Part shown: positions 1 to 11,121 of the stretch, one piece after another | Numbering within the stretch: position 1 is the first letter of the stretch | Layout: every line of letters starts with the position of its first letter | Assembly (NCBI GenBank): GCA_023512835.1 | Contig: CM042085.1 | Location: 37,526,324 to 37,590,323 of the forward strand | Source: Taxillus chinensis | Lineage: Eukaryota; Streptophyta; Magnoliopsida; Santalales; Loranthaceae | Length of the DNA stretch: 64,000 nt | Direction of reading: 5' to 3' | Notes under the pieces: generated by a model | Told to the model about the DNA's origin: nothing | The model's input: the letters and a program-made list of their open reading frames with translations, nothing else | Database searches by the model: none | Program-made: the position numbers and the translations under genes

Positions 1-75
1 TGTTGTACCTGTGAGAGGAAAAGAGTTTCGATTTGAGCCTATTCACCCCCCCTCTAGGCTCCTAGGGACCAACAT
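1..75 (+). mobile_element. Copia LTR, 3' terminal fragment
   Basis: The last 75 bases of a Copia-type LTR, cut by the window edge. The segment from TTCACCCCCC through CTCTAGGCTCC to the terminal ACCAACA matches the 3' end of the LTR that ends at 62356, including the TGTTGT start of the shared block. The flanking DNA from 76 is gypsy LTR, so this Copia copy sits inside a gypsy LTR. Confidence 0.8.
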
Positions 76-1379
76 ATAGTAATGTACCTGAGAGGTAATA
101 TAAAATATTGTGCCTGGGAGGCAATGTTGTGCCCGAGGGGCAATACTATGTATGAGAGGTAAGACTGAGCCAAGTGAAGTTGTGTGATGAAACTATTGTG
201 GCTGGTTTGATGCTATGGTTTGGGTCATGATGGCTAAGGTGTCGAAGGGGCGGTGAGGGTGGTCGACACTGTGAGAGCCTCATGGTATGTTGACGGTTAT
301 GGTTATGGTTAGCTCATATACTGTGTGGGACCTTTAGGCTGTTGCGATATGTTATGACATGTGGGACTCTTAAGTCCATGTGAGATGTCAATTGTGTCTG
401 GTGGCATATTCGGTGGTTTAGTTTGAGCTAAGTTGAGCTCAGTGCGGATGTACCTTTGTGTGGATGTGATAGGTGGCTAAGGCCCCTCTTGGTTTGTGAT
501 GTACCCTGTTGGGTGAGGCTACGACCTGATGAGCTTGTTGTGTTGGTATGATCTTGTTAAAGATCATGGACAAGTTGTCCTGATGGGGACAGGCTATGCC
601 CTAAGGTGATATGGATCCTGTTTAGGATCGTGGTGAATATGCTGTGTCGTTGTGTGGATAGGATAGGCTATCCTGCTGATGTGATTTGTTGATAATTCTA
701 TTTTGGATTATGGGAAATCATATCAGGTCCTGATGAGGAGAGGATGTCCTAGTATAATGTTATATTGATGGGATGTTATGAGGCTTCTGATGACAAGTGG
801 TAGAAACCACTGAGATGTTACGTTGTTGTCAGAGTCTGTTTGTCCTTAGGAGGGTGTTCCATGATATCAAAAGTCCTCTCAATCCGAGGTGGTTGAGCGG
901 CGTGTCCCGCATAGCGGCGATATCAGATTGGAATACCTATCCCTTGGCACTCAGTGATCGCACCAGTACGTTTATTATCTGTATGGTTATGATTTGAGCA
1001 TGTATTGAGTGGAGGGTGTAGAGTGATAGGATCCCTACTGAGCTGTGGTTGCTCACCCCTCCTGTTGTGTTTGTTTTTGTTTGTTTCTGGTGCTTACAGG
1101 AGCTAGGAGGTTTACCAGAGGTGGAGAACTTGTATGTGTTTATTTGTTTTGTTAGACTATGAAAATTATAGTGTAACCCCGTGGGGGAAAGAACATGTAT
1201 GTATGTGTGTTTGTATTGTGATTTGAAATGAGATTTATGTATATGTGTGATATGGTTTTAGGGACTGTACCCGTGCTAAGGTCCCTTTCTCGGTGTTCTC
1301 ACCAACCCCTTGTCCCTTCGGGTGCGGGCATGAGCATTCACTACCCGGTTTCTGCGGGCCAAAAAGCTGGGGCGTGACA
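76..1379 (+). mobile_element. Ty3/gypsy LTR, 3' portion
   Basis: A non-coding LTR segment ending in GGGGCGTGACA at 1379, the same type of end as the Gypsy-1 LTR. It shares the segment with CCGTGCTAAGGTCCC (about 1270-1285) with the minus-strand LTR at 25726-27517, so the two belong to one family. Its left part carries imperfect copies of a 20-25 bp motif with core GAGGYAAT (about 85-170). No PBS follows the end at 1379; Copia pol sequence follows directly, so it is probably a solo LTR inserted into that Copia element. The short ORF at 797-997 has no recognisable content. Confidence 0.75.
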
Positions 1380-4356
1380 TAATTCTTCTGACCTTGTATG
1401 CTTCCTCACTAAAGCATCAGATGAAGATAGTTGGCTATGGCACAAGCGTTGTGCACATTTAAATTTTAAGACTTTGTCTAAATTAGCATCGCTTGACTTG
1501 GTCACTGGTTTGCCCAAACACAAATACTCCAGAGATACTCTCTGTCAAGAATGTCAACTTGGCAAACAGACCAAACATAGTTTTAAGAGCAAATCAGTTA
1601 ATTCCATATTTGCTCCTCTACGACTTCTTCATATGGACCTCTGTGGTCCCATTTCCGTAGCTTCTCTTGCCGGTGCGAGATATACCCTAGTGGTTATCGA
1701 TGATTTCACTAGGTATACATGAGTGATGTTCCTGAAATCGAAGGATCAAACGTTTGAGCATCTAATAAATTTTTTCAACTGGATAAGCAACTCACAAGGA
1801 CTAAGCATTAAATGCATCAGGAGTGATCATGGTACAGAATTTGATTTTTCAGATATGAGATCCTATTGCTCTGAACAAGGCATTCAGCACGACTTCTCTG
1901 CACCCAGAACTCCCCAACAAAATGGAGTTGTTGAGCGTAAGAATCACACTTTAGTCAAGGCTGGTAGATTATTGTTAGCAGGGGTAAAACTTCCTCTCAG
2001 TCTATGGGCTGAAGCTGTGTCCATTGCCTGCTACGTTCAGAACAGAACTCTAATAAATAAATTTACCATGAAAACACCCTATGAGATGTGGAGAGGATGA
2101 AAGCCCTCAATTTCACATTTCAGAACTTTTGGGTGTACTTGCTATGTACTGAATAATGGCAAAGAAGCCCAGAGCAAATTTAAGCCAAAATCCGATGATG
2201 GGATCTTTGTCAGGTATTCCTTACACAGCAAGGCTTATCGCATCTTCAATAGAAAACTTTTTAAGGTTGAAGAATCTGTCCATGTGACATTTGCTGAAGC
2301 TAATCTGGATTGGTCAAGAATTGGATCTACAAGTTCAAATGTGCAGGACCAGGATAATAACATCGACTATTCACAATTTATGAATATTCTTGCCACTCCT
2401 ACAGACCAACCACGTAGCGCCGTTGAAGCACAAAGAAATGCTACAGATGATGCTTCTAATGAATCGGACTCTGGATTTCTTTTCAACTCCGGACATATTG
2501 ATGCGGATATCCAAAATTCCGGAGCAACTCCTAGTCCTTCCGGACCAGTTAATACTGAAAGCAACAATGCCGAAGAACCACCGAGTACTTCCGAACCTGT
2601 TAATACAGAAATAACTGATCCAGAAGAAGTTCAACCAGTGGACGAACCTAAACCACCTAGTCTGGTTGAGATTCAAGTTATTGAGGATCCACCATCACAT
2701 GCACAGAATTACAAGTGGACTCGAAACCACCCTTTAGATCAATTGATTGGTGATCCTACTGTTGGTGTAAGAACAAGGGCTGCAACCTCCAACATGTGTC
2801 TCTATTCATGCTTCCTTTCACAAATAGAACCAAAAGTTGTAGATGAAGCCCTTCAAGATTCAAACTAGATAGATGCTATGCAAGAAGAGCTTAATCAATT
2901 CAACAGGAATGAATTGTGGACCTTAGTACCAAGGCCAATATCCCAACAAGTCATTGGAGTCAAATGAGTGTTCCGGAACAAACTTGATACGGATGGAATA
3001 GTAATCTGGAACAAATCTAGACTGGTAGCAAAAGGTTATCGTCAAGAAGAAGGCATAGATTATAATGAGACCTTTGCTCCAGTGGCAAGACTTGAGGTAA
3101 TAAGAATGTTTTTGGCATATGCATCCTACGAAAACTTCAAGGTTTTTCAAATGGACGTCAAAAGCAACATTTCTAAATGGAGATCTTCAAGAGGAGGTTT
3201 ATGTTGAACAACCTTCAGGTTTCATTGAACCCAAGGCGGAACATAAAGTCTACAAGCTACGGAAAGCCTTATATGGATTGAAGCAAGCTCCAAGAGCCTG
3301 GTATGACACACTGTCAGAGTTTCTACTCACTCGTAATTTCAGAAAAGGGAAGATAGACACCACTCTATTTCTGCGGAAAGATAAAGGACATTCTTTGATC
3401 GTGCAAATCTATGTGGATAATATCATTTTTGGATCATCAAATCCGAAGCTTTGTGATAAGTTTGCTAAGTTGATGACTGGCAAGTTTGAAATGAGTATGA
3501 TGGGAAAACTGTCCTACTTCCTTGGAATCGAAGTCAAACAGCTTAAGGAAGGAATCTTCATTAACCAAGCAAAATACACTCGAGACTTAATCAAGAAGTT
3601 TGGTATGCAAAACACATCTCCGATGAAGACTCCTATGCCAGTCAGTGACAAGTTAGACCCTGATATAGATGGCAAATCAGTAGATGTCACAGAATACAGA
3701 GAGATGATAGGATCCTTGCTGTATCTTACAGCAAGTCGCCCGGACATTATGTTTGCAACTTGCATCTATGCAAGATATCAGGCGAATCCTAAAAAATCTC
3801 ACATGCTTCATGTTAAACGGATATTGTGTTATCTCAAAGGGACAGTGAATTTAGGACTCTGGTATCCAAAGGAGTCCAACTTCTCTTTATCCGGATATTC
3901 TGATGCTGATTTTGCTGGATGTTGTATCGACAAGAAGAGCACTAGTGGTACTTGTCAGTTCCTCGGAAACAGACTTATCTCATGGTTCAGTAAGAAGAAG
4001 AATTCCGTATCAACCTCTACTTCTGAAGCAGAATACATAGCTGCTGGAAGCTGCTATGCACAGCTTCTCTGGATGCAAAGTCAACTTACTGACTACGGGT
4101 TTAACATGACATCTGTTCCGCTTTATTGTGACAACACTAGTGCTATTGCCATCAGCAATAATCCTGTGATGCACCCAAAGATGAAACACATTGAAGTTAG
4201 GTATCACTTCATCCGCAACCATGTTCTCAAAAAGAACATATCTCTCGAACATGTTGCTACGGATGATCAACTTATAGACATATTCACTAAGCCCCTGCCT
4301 GAAGGAAGATTCTCTGAACTTCTTCTCAAATTAGGTATGCTTGACTTTTCTGCATA
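1380..4356 (+). pseudogene. Copia pol (integrase, RT, RNase H), decayed
   Basis: A Ty1/copia polyprotein in the order zinc-binding pre-integrase, integrase, reverse transcriptase, RNase H. The zinc module (LWHKRCAHLNF, then CQEC at about 1545) and the integrase D, D and E (LHMDLCGP, IRSDHGTEF, NGVVERKN) are visible. The RT has KLRKALYGLKQAPRAWY. RNase H has SGYSDADFAGC and ends with IFTKPL. In-frame stops lie at 1720, 2098, 2866 and 2965, and a frameshift near 3160-3175. The RT catalytic box reads YVDN instead of YVDD (AAT at 3419-3421), which removes a metal-binding aspartate. The 5' end (gag, protease) is missing because a gypsy LTR abuts at 1379. The C-terminal style resembles SIRE/Maximus-type Copia; the clade is my inference. 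Confidence 0.93.
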
Positions 4357-4840
4357 GTTTCTAATTTATTTATCCAATAGTACTTCTTCAAAATGATGCA
4401 TTGTTCTTCATGTTTAGTGATAGACACTTACAGTTTATCTTGCTTGTTGAACCCCATTTTGACCAGGTTAGATCATAACCGTACTCGATGAAAGACCGCA
4501 AGACTAAGGACCACTTTAGGAGACCTTTATATGCCCAAAGACAAGCTCTAAGTGATACAGGATGACATTTGGAGGACAACGCACTTGACCACACTTGATT
4601 CCAAGAAGAAATGAAATGATTATGATAAAAGTACCAAGTTGAATTGGACAACCAATGTGCAACCCGCTATTTTATTAATAAGTTCCCCGATACTTGTCGT
4701 AATCTAACAAAGTCAATTGCGTTGATTAGATAACATCTTTATCTATCATTTCCAATTGATTTGAGAATGTTCCGGGCTGTATTCAATTAGTTATAATTTT
4801 TCAAAGTTGGCAACCAAACCTTGTACAAATTTGGGGGAGA
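4357..4840 (+). other. Copia 3' non-coding region with polypurine tract
   Basis: AT-rich non-coding sequence between the pol stop codon and a polypurine tract at 4829-4840 (ATTTGGGGGAGA). The tract primes plus-strand DNA synthesis in LTR elements and should abut the 3' LTR. The next bases (CAGCTAGTGCGCAGC) do not start with TG, so the exact LTR start is uncertain. Confidence 0.6.
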
Positions 4841-5005
4841 CAGCTAGTGCGCAGCGCACTATTTTGCCAATAACTTTCTCAATACTTATTGGATCTGAAT
4901 AAAGTCAATTGAATTAGTTAGATAACATCTTTATCTATCATCTCCAACAGTTTTGAGGGTAATCCGAGTTTTGTGCAATTAACTATGAATTTTTGAATCG
5001 AATGG
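4656..5005 (+). repeat. 192-bp direct duplication
   Basis: Two diverged copies at an offset of 192 bp. For example GATAACATCTTTATCTATCA occurs at 4729 and again at 4921, each preceded by a related AAAGTCAATTG segment. The second copy starts with a short palindrome-like GTGCGCAGCGCAC. A weaker third copy may lie at 5050-5190. The duplication spans the polypurine tract. Confidence 0.75.
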
Positions 5006-5384
5006 GCAGAATGTTCACTTTATCATGTACCTCTGTGTGGTATTTCACACTTTTCTCGTAAATGGCTGATCCTTTTGGAGTGATTTTACTTTCAGAAGAT
5101 AGATAACATAATTTCGAGCAAAACAAGACCAATTTGGCCCTAATCCGAGCTCTGTGGAGAAAGTTATGAATTTTTGAAGTTGCCCTATAAATCTGTCAAT
5201 TTTCCACGAATTTTGGTTCTTCATATGCATGTTTGTCCCACATTGCCAGTTTTGCTTCTCCTTCGCCCAGTATATATACAAAGGCACTCTCCTTACACAA
5301 CAAGTGAGAACAAGAGAGGCCTAAGGAAGCCCAAGTAGAGTCGCCACGTGGTGCCTAAGTGTACACCTGGAATTTTTTTGTGAA

Positions 5385-6195
5385 ACGTCAAATCCGGAGG
5401 TCAAACAAGGTCAAATCCGGGCTAACTTGGTAAAATCTGGAGGTCAAACTTGATCAAATCCGGGCTAAGCCCGTTGATATGGACTAAGCCCAAATCCGGC
5501 GGTCAAACTTGGTCAAATCCGGGCTAAGCCCGTTGATGCGGACTAAGCCTAAATCTGGTGGTCAAACTTGGTCAAATCCGAGATAAGCTCATTAATGCGG
5601 AATAAGGACCTACTGATGTGGACTAAGCCCAAATCCGGTGGTCAAACTTGGTCAAATCCAAGCTAAGCCTACTAATGCGGAATAAGGACTTACAGATGCG
5701 GAATAAAGTCACTGATCCGGAATAAGCCCAAATTCGGTGGTCAAACTTGGTCAAATCCGAGCTAAGCCCACTGATGCGGAATAAGGACCTACTGATGCGG
5801 AATAAGGCCACTGATCCAGAATAAGCCCAGATCTAAAGGTCAAACCTGGTCAAATCCGAGCTAAGCTCATTGATGCGGAATAAGCTCATTAGTGCGGAAT
5901 AAGGACCTGTTAATGCGGAATAAGCCCAAATGTAGTGGTCAAACTTGGTCAAATCCGAGCTAAGCCCATTAATGCGGAATAAGGACCTACTGATGCGGAA
6001 TAAGGTGACTGATCCGGAATAAGCCCAGATCCGGAGGTCAAACCTAGTCAAATCCGAGCTAAGCCCATTGATGCGGAATAAGGACCTATTGATGCGGAAT
6101 AAGCTCATTAGTGCAGAAGAAGGACCTATTGATGCGGAATAAGGCCAATGATCCGGAATAAGCCCCGATCCGGAGGTCAAACCTGGTCAATAATT
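5385..6195 (+). repeat. Higher-order tandem array in LTR U3-like region
   Basis: About nine units of 60-140 bp. Each opens with GGTCAAACTTGGTCAAATCC, then GAGCTAAGCCCA, then one to four copies of a short sub-repeat GATGCGGAATAAGGACCTA. Later units are longer because they hold more sub-repeats. The array lies downstream of the Copia PPT, where U3 of the 3' LTR is expected, and its sub-repeat is close to the GCGGAGTAAGGA motif repeated in Copia LTRs A, B and D. The open frames on the minus strand here are by-products of the repeat. Confidence 0.9.
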
Positions 6196-7830
6196 TGGAA
6201 AAACTCCAAAATAGCTCCTCTACAGGTCTGGGAGTGACTCTAAAGCACCGAGACTCTGAAAAATCCAGAAAATTCTTTTTAGGTGCATTAAATGCCACTA
6301 GTGTCTCGGAACCCCCTTTTCAATTGTGGGAATTGAGGAGTCTCCGAATATTAAATTCAAATGTCTCGAAACTCCATTTTTGAGCATAGGGACGGAAGAC
6401 CTCTGTAATTAAATGTCATTTTCCTCGGGACATCACAATTGACCCTGGGGACTGTATAACTATTAATTCCCAACGGCTCCAATACATCCGGAAATGCATT
6501 CAGCCCTTACCCACCAAGGCATCCAGGTACAACAGAGGATTACATAATCTCAAACGATTTATTTATTTTCAGGCATTGGGACTTCTTTTTCAAAGCACGG
6601 GAACTGTGAATTATTGTAAATCGCTGGGAACCGAGAATCCCATTTCTAAAGTCATTAATTCATTGGAACAATGTAGTTGACTCATGGGGACTGTAAGGCA
6701 TCCAATAAATGCTGAGGCACGGGCTGTCTCCCCTGGGATTCCTATAAATAGACTGCCCCAAGAGGCAGAGAGGCATCAATTATCAAGTATCAGAGGAGAT
6801 TATTCTAAGAGAGAGCTTTCTGACTAGATTTCTGAGAGATAAAAACCAGAGGGAGAGAGAGAGTATCCTGGGAATCACAAAGAGAGATATACTCATTTTC
6901 AAAGGGAAAAAGCACTCAGAATCACTGTTCGTCTTCACGGGGAGGAGCTGACACTGGAAAAGTTCTTTTTCTAACCTTTGTGCTTTCAGGAAACTCGTTG
7001 AAGGCATTACTTGAAGGGAAAAGGGGCTCCCACCTGCATCATTTTCTTTCCTCCAGGTTCTCTACTTTTGTTTATTTTTTTTCTCCCTGTGCTATTTTCT
7101 AACATAAAACCCAAAAACTGCTCTATTTTCCCTTTTCATTATTTCTCAAAGTTTAAAAAACAAAAATACAAAAAAAACATCTTGCATCTCTCTTTTCCTT
7201 TATTATTTAAAAATAATAATAAAATGTAAAAACACAAAAACCCAAATCTCTTCTAGAAAAATTCAAACAAGGCCTGGGCGGTCATGAGGGTTGAGCCATA
7301 GATGCTCATATCCTAGTCTGCCTGGGCCAATATTAATTGTGGCAGTATTTCCATTTGAATTCAAATTGTTTTCATTTTCTTTTCTAAAAAAGAAAGTTCA
7401 TTTTTGTTTTCCTGAAAAATGCAATACTGTCACATGGGCCTAGATCCCACATTCTTTTTCTAAAATTAGAATTTTTCCTTTTTTTATTAAATCTCTTTTG
7501 TTGTTTTAAGGCCTAGATCCTAAAATATTTCTTTTTCTTAAAATTAAAAATACAAAAAAAACTCTTTTTTTGAATAAATAATAAAGCAAGCAAACACCCA
7601 TAGATCAAGACTAGGTACCAATTGTGGGCATTATGGGGGTGCAAGAGTTTTTCTTCCTTCCCCACACGTAACCAACTCTCGAATCTAATTTTCTGGAACC
7701 GTAGACCCTTTCTTTTTCTAGGTGCACAATCACACCTTTAATTTGTTTGGTGGCGTCTCAGTGTATTTCTTTTCTTTAATGGTTTGTGTGAGCCTTGTGC
7801 AGGGATGACTCTAGGATCAACGAAATGAAC
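6196..7830 (+). mobile_element. Tat-type gypsy LTR (truncated or solo)
   Basis: Non-coding, with a TATA box at 6743-6750 followed by a transcript-leader-like segment. Near its end ACGTAACCAACTC (about 7665) and GGTGGCGTCTCA (about 7752) match the U5 signature of Tat-type LTRs, and the same two signals occur in reverse orientation at about 56740-56850. I cannot fix the exact ends. The segment probably truncates the LTR that carries the preceding array. Low-complexity A/T stretches fill 7090-7560. Confidence 0.55.
6743..6750 (+). promoter_or_regulatory. TATA box of the Tat-type LTR
   Basis: CCTATAAATAGACTGC is a canonical plant TATA context, about 40 bp upstream of an AG-rich leader (AGAGAGAGCTTT and similar). 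Confidence 0.6.
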
Positions 7831-8283
7831 TAACATGGAGTCCTTTCACAAAAGCCAACAACGAGCCCGGTCAAAAATGGGTGATGACATTGTTGATGAT
7901 ACTTACATCATTCATCTTGTTTTGATGTCTCTCACATAACTCAATTGAGGGGATGCTTGCTTCTTCGGACTGAATGTGCTTTAAGTGAACATAATTAAGG
8001 ATATATGAAAATGACCTTCTTTCGATTGCATGATTCCTTTTCCATCTCTCACCACGTCTTATGATTTCTATGATTGATTGACAAATCAAACATGCATGGT
8101 GGAAGAGTGAATGGGTTAGCTCGGAATATCTGGTGGAAACTCAATCGCTGCCAATTAGCCGTTTGAGTGAAGTTAATCAAGGATAGACAGCAGTTTCTTA
8201 TGATCCATGTTTAGAAGGAAATGTCTTAGAGACTCTCATGGTCTAAGTGGGAGAAAATGCTTTCTCAAATTACACAAGTAATA

Positions 8284-8300
8284 CCCCCCCCCCCCCCCCC
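8284..8300 (+). repeat. Poly-C homopolymer
   Basis: An uninterrupted run of cytosines within Copia-A spacer DNA; its exact length is prone to sequencing error. Confidence 0.9.
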
Positions 8301-8853
8301 CGTTCAAAGTATTTCTGTCTATCTAAGGGGGAGGCATACTTAAGAGGATCGCATCCGAATGATTTGCTGATCTCAGGGGGAGAGAATACTTCGTTGTATA
8401 TTAAGTAAGGCCCCCTGTTTTCAGCAAAATGCATGAATACAGGGTGAGAGAATGCTTATTATAAAGTAATGCCTCTCTGATATGTCTCGGATGTTCTGCC
8501 CTACAACTCTCACTCTTGGATCTAATTGGCCTCACATTGTTGGATCGGCTTTATGGATTAGCTTGGCTGAGTTCTTCTTCAACCTTGCATCTTAGGAATG
8601 ACAATCAATTAATATGTCATACATCATGTCTTTATCTATTCATTATCACTCATGTATCTTAAGTCAATTAAATTCATATATGCTTAATTAATCTTTGCTA
8701 GTACTGTCAGTATGAAGGGTTAGCTATGTTGACCTATTGAACTTATGTGTTAGTTATCTCTCATAAGTATTAATTTTAAGAAGTTGATCATTAACTCTTA
8801 TGTATGTGTCTAGCACTAATATTCTATATATAAGTTCTGTTCTCTTTAGTTCG

Positions 8854-8858
8854 GATGT
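8854..8858. repeat. Target-site duplication of Gypsy-1, left copy
   Basis: GATGT immediately before the TG of the left LTR; identical to 21114-21118. Confidence 0.92.
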
Positions 8859-9288
8859 TGTAATGACCCACATTTTGGGATGTCAGGAGTTAGTTGCAGT
8901 TATGCCTTTTGAGTGGCAATTGTTGGGTTTTAGGGAGTTTTATTCCGACACACATTGGCTAGAACACTTTGTTTGATGGTGAGCAAGCTAGGGGAAAGAT
9001 TTGAGCCCAAGAGGAAGCTTTTTGGGGCTGCACACGACAACGCACGTGACAATGGTTGTCACAGGCAGTGAGGCTTTTGCATGTGAACCTTCCTAACGTT
9101 ATTCTAAAGCTTGGGGAAAAATCTTACGGCATTTGGAGCTTGCATGTGACAATGGTCTTTGTCATGTGCAGTCATGTTTTTGCACCATCACGTTGGTTTT
9201 GTTATTCTAGTAATCTTTTCCCAAAGGGGTATGTTGGAATTGTGAATATTTTGTCTTGTATGGATGCGGGAAGGTTGTAGCTTGTGTA

Positions 9289-9310
9289 ATCAAAACTACG
9301 TCGTTTTGAT
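9289..9310. promoter_or_regulatory. 22-bp palindrome 1, ACGT core
   Basis: ATCAAAAC, TACGTC, GTTTTGAT: 8-base inverted arms around an ACGT core, about 50 bp upstream of the TATA box. The copy in the right LTR is at 19797-19818 with one core change (TATGTC). ACGT cores are typical bZIP targets; binding here is inference. Confidence 0.6.
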
Positions 9311-9325
9311 GCTGGGTTTCACTTA

Positions 9326-9347
9326 ATCAAAACTACGCCGTTTTGAT
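9326..9347. promoter_or_regulatory. 22-bp palindrome 2
   Basis: A second copy of the same palindrome 37 bp downstream, with core TACGCC. Its right-LTR counterpart is at 19834-19855 (core TACATC). The arms are unchanged in all four copies while the core varies. Confidence 0.55.
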
Positions 9348-9358
9348 ATTGAGGTGTC

Positions 9359-9365
9359 TATATAA
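9359..9365 (+). promoter_or_regulatory. Gypsy-1 left LTR TATA box
   Basis: TATATAA, with the counterpart at 19867-19873 in the right LTR; a GA-rich leader follows at about 60 bp. Confidence 0.65.
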
Positions 9366-9420
9366 GGATGAGGAGCCCTCTTATTTTATGTTTAGGGTTT
9401 CTTTTCTGGTAGCCGCTGCA

Positions 9421-9455
<35 letters not shown>

Positions 9456-9891
9456 AGGGAGAAGGAGAGCTCCTGGTTGCTGCTGGAGTGGTTAGCGTGG
9501 GTGGACGGCATCTAGCGTGGGAGCGTGAAGGATCCTTGAGGTAGGGGTTCTGTTCCTCCTTGAAACTATCCCAGGGTTTTGGCCTTGTGATAGGCAGTCT
9601 GTTGTATATTCTGGATATATATATATATACATATATATATATGTCAATCCATATAGGTGTGATCTCCTATATGGATGTTGGCCTTCAATGGCGTATTTGC
9701 TTGGATATTAGTATATATGCCCATGAGGTTGTGTGGTTATGCATGCTAGGTGTTCGATTTTATGTCTGTGTGACTAAGTTTGAGAGCCTATGAATATGTG
9801 CACGTTATGTGTTCGATGTTATGCCTGTGAGACTATGCAAATCATGTGTTTGATGTTATGCCTGTGTGGCTTTGTGTATTGTGTGTTTGTT

Positions 9892-10140
9892 GGGAACCCG
9901 GTGGTTGTGGAAGCCCGGGACTGTTTTGGAACCCGGTGGTTGTGGAAGCCCGGGACTGTTTTGGAACCCGGTGGCTGTGGAAGCCCGGGACTGTTTTGGA
10001 ACCCGGTGGCTGTGGAAGCCCGGGACTGTTCTTGGAACCCGGTGGCTATGGAAGCCTGGGACTGTTTATGTTAGCCTATGTGGCTGTGGAAATGTTAGCC
10101 TGTGTGACTGTGGATATGCTAGCCTGTGTGGCGTGGCAAA
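9892..10140 (+). repeat. LTR tandem repeats: five 35-bp and three 24-bp units
   Basis: Five copies of a 35-bp unit built on GGAACCCGGTGGYTGTGGAA and GCCCGGGACTGTT, then three copies of a 24-bp unit built on TGTTAGCCTGTGTGGCTGTG. The right LTR has two and four copies respectively (20433-20605), so copy number changed since insertion. Confidence 0.92.
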
Positions 10141-10655
10141 GGTTGTACTTGTGACTTGTGTGTTGACGCTTGACTGGATTATCAACTGCTTATATCTTAT
10201 TGTCACTACACCGCACTTGTGCACGTCCTCATGTAGATGCTAAGAGCATGAGATGGGTTGGAGAGACATGATCCCTTCTGAGCTGTAGTTGCTCACCCCT
10301 CCTTCTGTGATGTATTTTCTTTCAGGAACCTACAGGCGCTAGGTGGAACCCCAAGGTGGAAGACTGTATTTGTTTTATTGTTTTGTTCAATTGTTATTTT
10401 GAGGAAATTGATGTAACCCCAGTGGGGAGAGGTTGAAAACAAGATTTGAATGTAATAAAGGCATGTGGTTTGGTTTTAAACGTTTATTGTGGTTTGAAAT
10501 TAATAAAGATATTGATTTATGTCTTTACGAATTTCTGTTGTGTATATGTACGATGTCTTGCGTGGGATGTTGTATATCAACCCCTTGCCCACCGGGTGGG
10601 TAAAGGGGAGTCACGAACTGATTTCCTCGGATTGGAAATCCGGGGCGTGACAATA

Positions 10656-10667
10656 TGGTATCAGAGC
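10656..10667 (+). other. Gypsy-1 primer binding site
   Basis: TGGTATCAGAGC, three bases after the LTR end: the canonical match to the 3' end of initiator methionine tRNA, which primes minus-strand DNA synthesis. Confidence 0.93.
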
Positions 10668-11121
10668 ATGGTCTAGTTGGCTTAGGGTAGTGGGCGGATC
10701 TGGTTATCTTGAGTCCTTTGGAGGAGCCTGGAGGGACGTGCCTGATCAACATGGTCCTCTTTGAGCCTCTATGGTGTACTTAGGGTAGTCCAGACCTGAG
10801 GTAGGATTTGCATGCATTGGCATTAGGGCACTAGTTTCATTTGTTGTCTATGTGTGCTAAACTGTGATAAAGTTTAAAATGTGCAACTTTGAATTTTCTT
10901 GGAATACCTTGAGCATGATGACATGGAAAAGTCCTTGTTTGTTTGAGCTGTGTGCAATGTGAAATAAGCTATGTATAATATGGATTGATGCATGTGGATT
11001 AATGTAATGTATGTGTGACATGCCATGTGATGGTAGAATTGATAGATCGGGTAGGGGTAGTGACACCCGATAGATTATGAATACGTTTTGACGGTTGTCT
11101 TTCTTACTTCGTGTAGTAAGA

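Larger units (their letters stand above)
7831..8858 (+). mobile_element. Copia-A internal spacer, left of Gypsy-1
   Basis: Non-coding DNA upstream of the extra ORF of Copia-A. From about 8640 it aligns with the reverse complement of 49455-49200 in Copia-B (shared GCTTAATTAATCTTTGCTA-like block, CAGTATGAAGG, ATAAGTTCT), showing that it is retroelement interior. It holds a C17-type homopolymer (8284-8300) and several polypurine boxes GGGGGAG each followed by AATACTT-like sequence. No ORF of note. Confidence 0.65.
8859..10652 (+). repeat. Gypsy-1 left LTR
   Basis: Starts TGTAATGACCCACATTTTGG and ends GGGGCGTGACA. It contains two palindromes and a TATA box (9289-9365), a GA microsatellite (about 9423-9452), a TA-rich stretch (about 9617-9643), a five-copy 35-bp tandem repeat and a three-copy 24-bp repeat. 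ORFs read across the repeats are not genes. Confidence 0.95.

Noticed and set aside
5623..6298. Minus-strand ORFs with repeated SLFRINGLSSDLTRFD text
   Set aside because: Translation of the tandem array at 5385-6195; no start context and frames change with unit indels.
9790..10243. Three overlapping ORFs (94-125 codons) rich in repeated WKPGTVLEPGGCG-like text, and their counterparts at 20332-20704
   Set aside because: They are readings of the 35-bp and 24-bp LTR tandem repeats in all three frames; the unit length, not coding selection, keeps them open.
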